Below, piece by piece: positions 41,755 to 46,582 of a stretch of DNA of 46,582 nucleotides (positions within the stretch are counted from its first letter, which is position 1; each line of letters opens with the position of its first letter). The notes under the pieces are model-generated. The model did not search any database, was not told where the DNA came from, and saw only the letters and a list, made by a program, of their open reading frames with translations. Source of the DNA: an uncultured Candidatus Melainabacteria bacterium (GTDB lineage Bacteria; Cyanobacteriota; Vampirovibrionia; LMEP-6097); the NCBI GenBank assembly GCA_937927525.1, contig CALBDR010000109.1, positions 1 through 46,582 of the forward strand. Direction: 5' to 3'. Both the position numbers and the translations under genes were made by a program.

Positions 41755-42591
41755 ATGGCACTTAAACGGGAAATTCATAAATTATCTAATAAATTACAGG
41801 CATTATTTGACCTAAAGTCTTTTAACAACCCTAAAAAACCGAGTTTAGCGCTCAATATGATTACGAAAAATAATGAAAAAGTGCTTAAAGTCGCCTTAGA
41901 CTCCTGCACAGATGTCGTAGATGAGATGATCATAGTAGATACAGGCTCTACTGATTCTACACAAGAGATTATCCGTTCATACCAGAACGCTAAATTAATT
42001 GAAGAAGCCGATTTTAAAGGTTACAGTTATCATCGCAATCAAGCGATTTCAGAGACGACTGCTGATTGGATTTTAGTTATAGACAGTGATGAGTATTTGT
42101 CTCAGCATCTTAGAGCAAATATCCAAGACTTAATCCAGACTAAATATTATGGACTTTTTAGAATGTATTCGCGCTGGATAAATAAAGTCTATGAGAAGGA
42201 ATATGACCCAAGTGAACTTTTTTGTAGTTCAGGTTTAGGCGCGACTTATGTCGCGCCAACAAAGAAGTATAAAGGAAGGTATAACCTTCGAAATCGAATT
42301 TTTAGAAATTTGCCAGGCATCGAGTTTCGAGGAGAAGTCCATGAATCTATCTTCGGGCATGAGACCATGAGAGTGAAAGATCTCACACGAGATTTTGCGG
42401 TTTATCATTTAGATGTAGCGATTAATTCACTTCAGGAGCGTTTAGAGAAGACGCTTAAAAGAAATGAATTTAAGCCGGGAACGGCTTATCCAGAGGAGTA
42501 TTTGCCAGAGCTTTTTGATTTTAAGTATTTGGAGCTGCCTGAGGAGGATTTGAAGTTTTTGCGAGGGCTTAGGTTTGGGGTTGAGGTGTAG
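41755..42591 (+). CDS. Family 2 glycosyltransferase (WaaE/KdtX-like)
   Basis: GT-A fold sugar transferase of 278 aa resembling LPS-core beta-1,4-glucosyltransferases. Visible motifs are SLALNMITKNNEKVL, MIIVDTGSTDSTQEI, FKGYSYHRNQAI and the DxD-type VIDSDEYL (about 107-114). The later acceptor region has RNLPGIEFRGEVHE. A family-variable loop (SSGLGATYVAPTKKYKGRY) is encoded by a GC-rich palindrome at 42238-42257. It is divergent from the efflux operon. A weak TAAAAA box lies 8 nt before the ATG. Envelope polysaccharide function is inferred. Confidence 0.85.
   Translation: MALKREIHKLSNKLQALFDLKSFNNPKKPSLALNMITKNNEKVLKVALDSCTDVVDEMIIVDTGSTDSTQEIIRSYQNAKLIEEADFKGYSYHRNQAISETTADWILVIDSDEYLSQHLRANIQDLIQTKYYGLFRMYSRWINKVYEKEYDPSELFCSSGLGATYVAPTKKYKGRYNLRNRIFRNLPGIEFRGEVHESIFGHETMRVKDLTRDFAVYHLDVAINSLQERLEKTLKRNEFKPGTAYPEEYLPELFDFKYLELPEEDLKFLRGLRFGVEV
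42238..42257. repeat. GC-rich palindrome inside the GT2 gene
   Basis: 8-bp perfect stem GGCGCGAC/GTCGCGCC with a 4-nt loop, in frame, in AT-rich surroundings; the same type as those in nadD. Confidence 0.6.
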
Positions 42592-42671
42592 TAAATCTTA
42601 ATTCTGTAAGATATTTTTTGTGGACTCAAAAAATATAAATTAAACTAGTATAATCATATATAAGGTATTTA

Positions 42672-43619
42672 ATGAGAGCACTTTTATTAGACAAAAATAA
42701 GAAAAAGCCTAAGTTTAGCTTTTCTGGTCATGAAACTTTTGTTTGTAGGTATTCTTGGATTAAAAAAGCTCATGATGCATTAGAACAAAACCCATCAATT
42801 TTTAAAGAAGATTCTGCAATGGCAATTTTAGGTGTAGGTAAAAACATGGTTTACTCCATGAAAAATTGGATGCAGGCTTTTCAGTTAGTTCACGAGTCTG
42901 AAGATGGGCTTCAATTAGAAGAAATAACGTCTCGTTTGTTTAAGGATTCAGGGTGGGATCCATATTTAGAAGATCAAGCTACTTTATGGCTTTTGCACTG
43001 GTTTTTAGCTTCTAATCATGAAAAAGCTACTACTTTTTATTATGCTTTTAATTACTTGAATTCGATTGAGTTTACAAAGGAACAGTTGACAGATGAGCTT
43101 CTTAAGTATTCTGAAGAAAATGGAGTGAAGGTTAGCAGAAATACTTTAGTGAAAGATGTTGATATTTTTATCAGAACATATTGCCAGACGAAAGCTAATA
43201 AAAGAGGTCCTATAGAAGATAGTTTAGACTGCCCTTTAGTAGAGTTGGATTTGATCTCAGAATCTTCTCTCAGAGGAGTTTACAGATTTTTAAGATCAGA
43301 TAAGCTCACCTTAGCGAATGAAATTTTACTTTTTGCAATTCTTGACTATTGGAATAAGTCTTGTTCAGAAATGAGTATTCTGTCTTTTGAAGATTTGCTT
43401 TATGGTAATGGCTCTCCTGGATTGATTTTCAAAATTGATGAAGATTCTTTTGCTTATAAATTAAGTAAGATTGAAGAATTAACCGATGGAGCTATAAAGT
43501 TTGATGAAACATCTACCCTCAGACAAATTTACAAAGAATCGGAGATAAGTAAGTTTGATGTTTTAGCTAAGTATTATAAAAAGTCTCTTCAATCTCTAGA
43601 AGCGGGTGATATAAAATGA
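42672..43619 (+). CDS. DUF4007-family protein (probable defence operon)
   Basis: A 315-aa protein with the DUF4007 N-terminal signature FSGHETFVCRYSWIKKAHDA (about 18-37) followed by AILGVGKNMVYSMKNWMQAF. It is all soluble, with an LEDQATLWLLHWFLAS helix in the middle. DUF4007 proteins are found next to PAPS-reductase-like, large ATPase and PglZ-type genes in phosphorothioation-linked and BREX type 4-like anti-phage loci. A TATAAT box (about 42642-42647) and an AAGG ribosome site precede the ATG. The TGA overlaps the next ATG (ATGA), so the ATPase is translationally coupled. Molecular role unknown. Confidence 0.78.
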   Translation: MRALLLDKNKKKPKFSFSGHETFVCRYSWIKKAHDALEQNPSIFKEDSAMAILGVGKNMVYSMKNWMQAFQLVHESEDGLQLEEITSRLFKDSGWDPYLEDQATLWLLHWFLASNHEKATTFYYAFNYLNSIEFTKEQLTDELLKYSEENGVKVSRNTLVKDVDIFIRTYCQTKANKRGPIEDSLDCPLVELDLISESSLRGVYRFLRSDKLTLANEILLFAILDYWNKSCSEMSILSFEDLLYGNGSPGLIFKIDEDSFAYKLSKIEELTDGAIKFDETSTLRQIYKESEISKFDVLAKYYKKSLQSLEAGDIK

Positions 43620-46582
43620 ATACTAAATTAAATGAAATCTATAAAGTTAAATCAAGATTTTACAAGTCAGTTCAAATTGAATTAGATTCATTCTTTGCAG
43701 ATTATATTCCAACGGAAGCCTGTGTCTCATCTTCTAAGAGAATTTTATCTGCATTAGATCAAGAATTAGGTTCTAGAGCTTGGTCTATTATCGGTCCTTA
43801 TGGTTCAGGCAAATCAGCTTTTGTCGTTTTTTTAAAGTCACTTTTAGGTGATATTAATGATTCTAATACTTTACAAGCAAGAGAAATCTTTAAAAAAGCT
43901 TCTAAATCAACCTACAACTCTTTAGAAGGGGCTTTCATGAATGAAAAAGGATTTTGTTTATCTTTGGTTTCTGCGAGTCGTGAAAGTTTAGAATACTCTA
44001 TTCTAAAAGCTTTGAAGACTGGTATGGAAAACTTTGATTCAAAAGCTTTTTCAAGATTGATAAAAGAAGTAGATTCTCATTTAGAGCAAGCTAGAGAAGA
44101 TGATCATTTGATTGAAAGTGATAAAGTTCTTAAAATCTGCTCAAAGGTGATAGATAAAATTGAAAAACTTGACGGTGCAGGTCTTTTATTAGTAATTGAT
44201 GAATTAGGCAAAAGCCTTGAGGCTGCTGCTTTGAGCCAAGAAAAAGATATTTTCATTTTACAAAAGCTAGCTGAAATGGCTTCTAGAACAAAGAAGGTAC
44301 CTTTTGTTCTTATTACTGTTTTACATCAATCCTTTGATAGATACGTAAATAAGCTAAACCAAGAATCAAGAAATGAGTGGTCTAAGATTCAAGGGCGTTT
44401 TGAAGATATTTCATATTTAGATTCAAATGAGCAGATTTTTAAACTAATAGCATCTTCTATACAAAGCTCAAAAAAAACAAAATTTAAGACCTCAATTGAC
44501 GCCTTGACTAAATTTTCTTTTGATAAGTATCTTGAAATCTGTGCTAATGACAGCGTTTTAAGTTCAGTTGCATTTCAGAAAACAATTAAAAGTTGTTTTC
44601 CATTACATCCCCTTACGGTAAGTTCTTTAGTACCTCTTTTCAGAAATAAGTTCGCACAGAATGAAAGAAGCTTATTTGCCTTTTTAACTTCAGCGGAGCC
44701 GTATGCCTTTTGCCCATTTCTTGATTCACAGTCAATCACAGATTCAGAATACCCTTTTTTTACTTTAGCTAATTTGTTTGATTACTTAAATGCAAATCTT
44801 GTTGGAGTTTTGATGAGTGGCTCACTTAGTAAAAAGTGGATGGAGATTGAGGAAGCATTAATTAAATCAAAAGATGAGTTTGATTCTAAACTTATTAAGA
44901 CTATAGGTATGTTTACTATACTAAAAGATAATTTACCTTTTGCTATTGATGATGAAACATTGAAATGTGCCTTGAATATTAATAATATTGAACTTGAAAA
45001 GCAGTTTAATGAATCTTTAGAAAGACTTTTGAACAAATCTGTAATTGTTTATAGAAGACACTCTTCATCGTATTCGATTTGGGGTGGTAGTGATATAGAT
45101 ATCGAGGAAAAAATAGAAGAAACTAAAAAAACAATTTTTTCAGGTTTAGATATCGCGAATCTTTTAAATGAAAATATTGAATTGAGACCGAGGATAGCGA
45201 AGCGTCATTATCTAAAAACGGGAACACTCAGATCTTTTAATGTTGAATATATTAACTATTCAAAGTTAGCAACAAAATTAAGTCAAGTAAATGAATATGC
45301 TGATGGACAGATACTTTTATTAGCTAATTCTGCTGATGAGGTGAATCTTCAAGAATTAGAGTCTTTAATAACGAAGCAGGCAAACCCCTGTTCTATAGTA
45401 GCTTTGTCGAGTCATACTAAATTACTTACTGAATCTTTTCTTGATCTAGTTTCTTTAGATTGGGTGAAAAAAAATACTAAAGAGCTTCAAGGAGACAAAG
45501 TTGCACTTAAAGAAATTGAGATAAGAAAAAATGAAATAGAGTATAAAGTTAGAACTTTAACAGATGAGATTTTTTTCCTTTTAGATACAAAAACTAATGC
45601 TGATGTAACTTGGTTTACAAGTAAAAAAGTTTTGAAAAATTTATCAAAAAGATCTTTATCAAACTTACTTTCTGATATTTGCGATGATGTTTTTAGTAAG
45701 TCTCCAGTTATAAAAAATGAACTAATAAATCGTTTTAAAACGTCTTCAACATCGACCGCAGCTAGAACTCTTCTTCTTGAGCACATGTTGAACAATGAAG
45801 GAGATGAAAGGCTTGCTATAAAAGGATTTCCAGCTGAGTTCTCAATGTTTACTAGTCTGTGTTTGGAAACTAAGCTTTATCAAAAGAATGAAAATGATTT
45901 TTATAGTTTTGAAAGATCAGCGGAGAAAATAGAAGATTCTTGGCAACCCCTTTGGAAATATATTAATCAATATTTAGAAGATAACAGTTATCGTAAAGTA
46001 CCTGTACTTGAATTGTATAGTGAATTACAAAAACCTCCTTTTGGTGTCAGAGAAGCCGTTTTACCTTTGATTTTAATGATGTTCTTTAAAGCTTATAAAG
46101 AAGAGATTGCAATTTTTGCTCATGGAACTTTTCTTGCAAAAGTCAAATATTCTGATTTTGAACTATTAGCTAAAGTACCGAAACATTACTCAATTCAATT
46201 CTGTAAAATTTCAGGTATTAAATCAATTATTTTTGATCAAATCATAGATACCTTTATTAGCAGTGATAATAAAGAGAGTAGAACCAAGATTAAACTCTTA
46301 GACATTGTTAGAATGCTATGTGAGTTTGCAAGTAAATTACCTAACTTTGTAAAATCTACTGATAGTTTAAGTTCTAAAACTAAAGCTGTCAGGAAAGTAC
46401 TTCTAGAAGCGCGCGAGCCGGCGACTTTACTATATAAAGATCTACCTATTGCCTGTGGACATTTACCTTTTTTAGATGAAAAGAATTTATCTGATGAAAA
46501 AACAGCTAATGTTTTTGTAAACGATCTTAGAGAGGCAATTAAAGAGCTTCAACAAAAAAACACTTTCTTAAAAGCTAGAATA
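43616..46582 (+). CDS. Large P-loop ATPase of a probable defence operon, C-terminus cut by window edge
   Basis: Open frame of 989 codons that runs off the window. Walker A GPYGSGKS at about 60-67, preceded by RAWSIIG, and Walker B LLLVIDELGKSLE at about 194-206. The sensor-like strand is VLITVLHQSFDRYV, and a long helical remainder follows. The size and the RAW-xx-GPYGSGKS context match the large ATPases encoded beside DUF4007 genes in BREX type 4/phosphorothioation-like loci (BrxC-like role). It is coupled to the DUF4007 gene by a 4-bp overlap. Later genes of the operon lie beyond the window, so the system type cannot be decided. Confidence 0.75.
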   Translation, partial: MNTKLNEIYKVKSRFYKSVQIELDSFFADYIPTEACVSSSKRILSALDQELGSRAWSIIGPYGSGKSAFVVFLKSLLGDINDSNTLQAREIFKKASKSTYNSLEGAFMNEKGFCLSLVSASRESLEYSILKALKTGMENFDSKAFSRLIKEVDSHLEQAREDDHLIESDKVLKICSKVIDKIEKLDGAGLLLVIDELGKSLEAAALSQEKDIFILQKLAEMASRTKKVPFVLITVLHQSFDRYVNKLNQESRNEWSKIQGRFEDISYLDSNEQIFKLIASSIQSSKKTKFKTSIDALTKFSFDKYLEICANDSVLSSVAFQKTIKSCFPLHPLTVSSLVPLFRNKFAQNERSLFAFLTSAEPYAFCPFLDSQSITDSEYPFFTLANLFDYLNANLVGVLMSGSLSKKWMEIEEALIKSKDEFDSKLIKTIGMFTILKDNLPFAIDDETLKCALNINNIELEKQFNESLERLLNKSVIVYRRHSSSYSIWGGSDIDIEEKIEETKKTIFSGLDIANLLNENIELRPRIAKRHYLKTGTLRSFNVEYINYSKLATKLSQVNEYADGQILLLANSADEVNLQELESLITKQANPCSIVALSSHTKLLTESFLDLVSLDWVKKNTKELQGDKVALKEIEIRKNEIEYKVRTLTDEIFFLLDTKTNADVTWFTSKKVLKNLSKRSLSNLLSDICDDVFSKSPVIKNELINRFKTSSTSTAARTLLLEHMLNNEGDERLAIKGFPAEFSMFTSLCLETKLYQKNENDFYSFERSAEKIEDSWQPLWKYINQYLEDNSYRKVPVLELYSELQKPPFGVREAVLPLILMMFFKAYKEEIAIFAHGTFLAKVKYSDFELLAKVPKHYSIQFCKISGIKSIIFDQIIDTFISSDNKESRTKIKLLDIVRMLCEFASKLPNFVKSTDSLSSKTKAVRKVLLEAREPATLLYKDLPIACGHLPFLDEKNLSDEKTANVFVNDLREAIKELQQKNTFLKARI

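Noticed and set aside
42672..46582. Firm call of BREX type 4
   Set aside because: Only the DUF4007 gene and a partial ATPase are visible; the defining PglZ, BrxL and PAPS-reductase genes would lie outside the window.

Overview
The window is AT-rich chromosomal DNA from a flagellated, Gram-negative-type bacterium. It carries kdsD (Kdo/LPS precursor), an RND efflux pump with its lipoprotein adaptor, a SurA-like periplasmic chaperone, a WaaE-like glycosyltransferase and several flagellar gene groups. A menaquinone-type UbiA prenyltransferase, an unusual flagellar gene arrangement and many lineage-specific proteins would fit a non-photosynthetic cyanobacterial relative (Melainabacteria/Vampirovibrionia, perhaps the flagellated Caenarcaniphilales). 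That placement is inference, not proof. No rRNA, tRNA or CRISPR array was found.

Layout. 1-2616: UbiA prenyltransferase (cut by the edge) and a thioredoxin-reductase-like flavoprotein, divergent from elbB. 2837-5309 (minus): motA, flgN and two different flgM-like anti-sigma genes, each flgM-like gene with its own terminator. 5602-5723: a palindromic repeat. 5765-7906 (minus): HEPN and MNT genes, tsaB and a TPR gene, followed by a 642-aa orphan. 10066-14753: kdsD, a membrane protein, a SurA-like protein, a peptide-ABC ATPase and an AAA_14/DUF4143 ATPase. 14987-20772: four consecutive repeat- and tail-variable proteins, two of which share an apparently identical 1,480-bp segment. 20929-28009: hydrolase, second AAA_14 ATPase, flgBC, proA, two small membrane genes, nadD, fliL and fliM. 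28072-32193: a giant flagellin-like gene with a beta-propeller-like insert and an exact 1,101-bp tandem duplication. 32304-37424: ilvC, an HD phosphohydrolase, several orphans and a nested-palindrome element at 36177-36421. 37390-41627: RND pump operon with a frameshifted permease. 41755-42591: GT2. 42672-end: DUF4007 protein translationally coupled to a large P-loop ATPase, probably the start of an anti-phage (BREX type 4/phosphorothioation-like) operon that continues past the window.

Two themes stand out. First, many housekeeping genes appear to have leaderless transcripts. A -10 hexamer (TAAAAT/TATAAT, often preceded by TG-N) lies 6-9 nt before the start codon and no Shine-Dalgarno is present, which lets several starts be corrected. 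Flagellar and surface-protein genes have strong Shine-Dalgarno sites instead. Second, the putative surface proteins (14987-20772) and the flagellin carry near-perfect recent duplications. The four proteins at 14987-20772 also share an aromatic-Tyr-Ser/Thr C-terminus, which suggests a recombination-driven, variable surface or secreted protein system.
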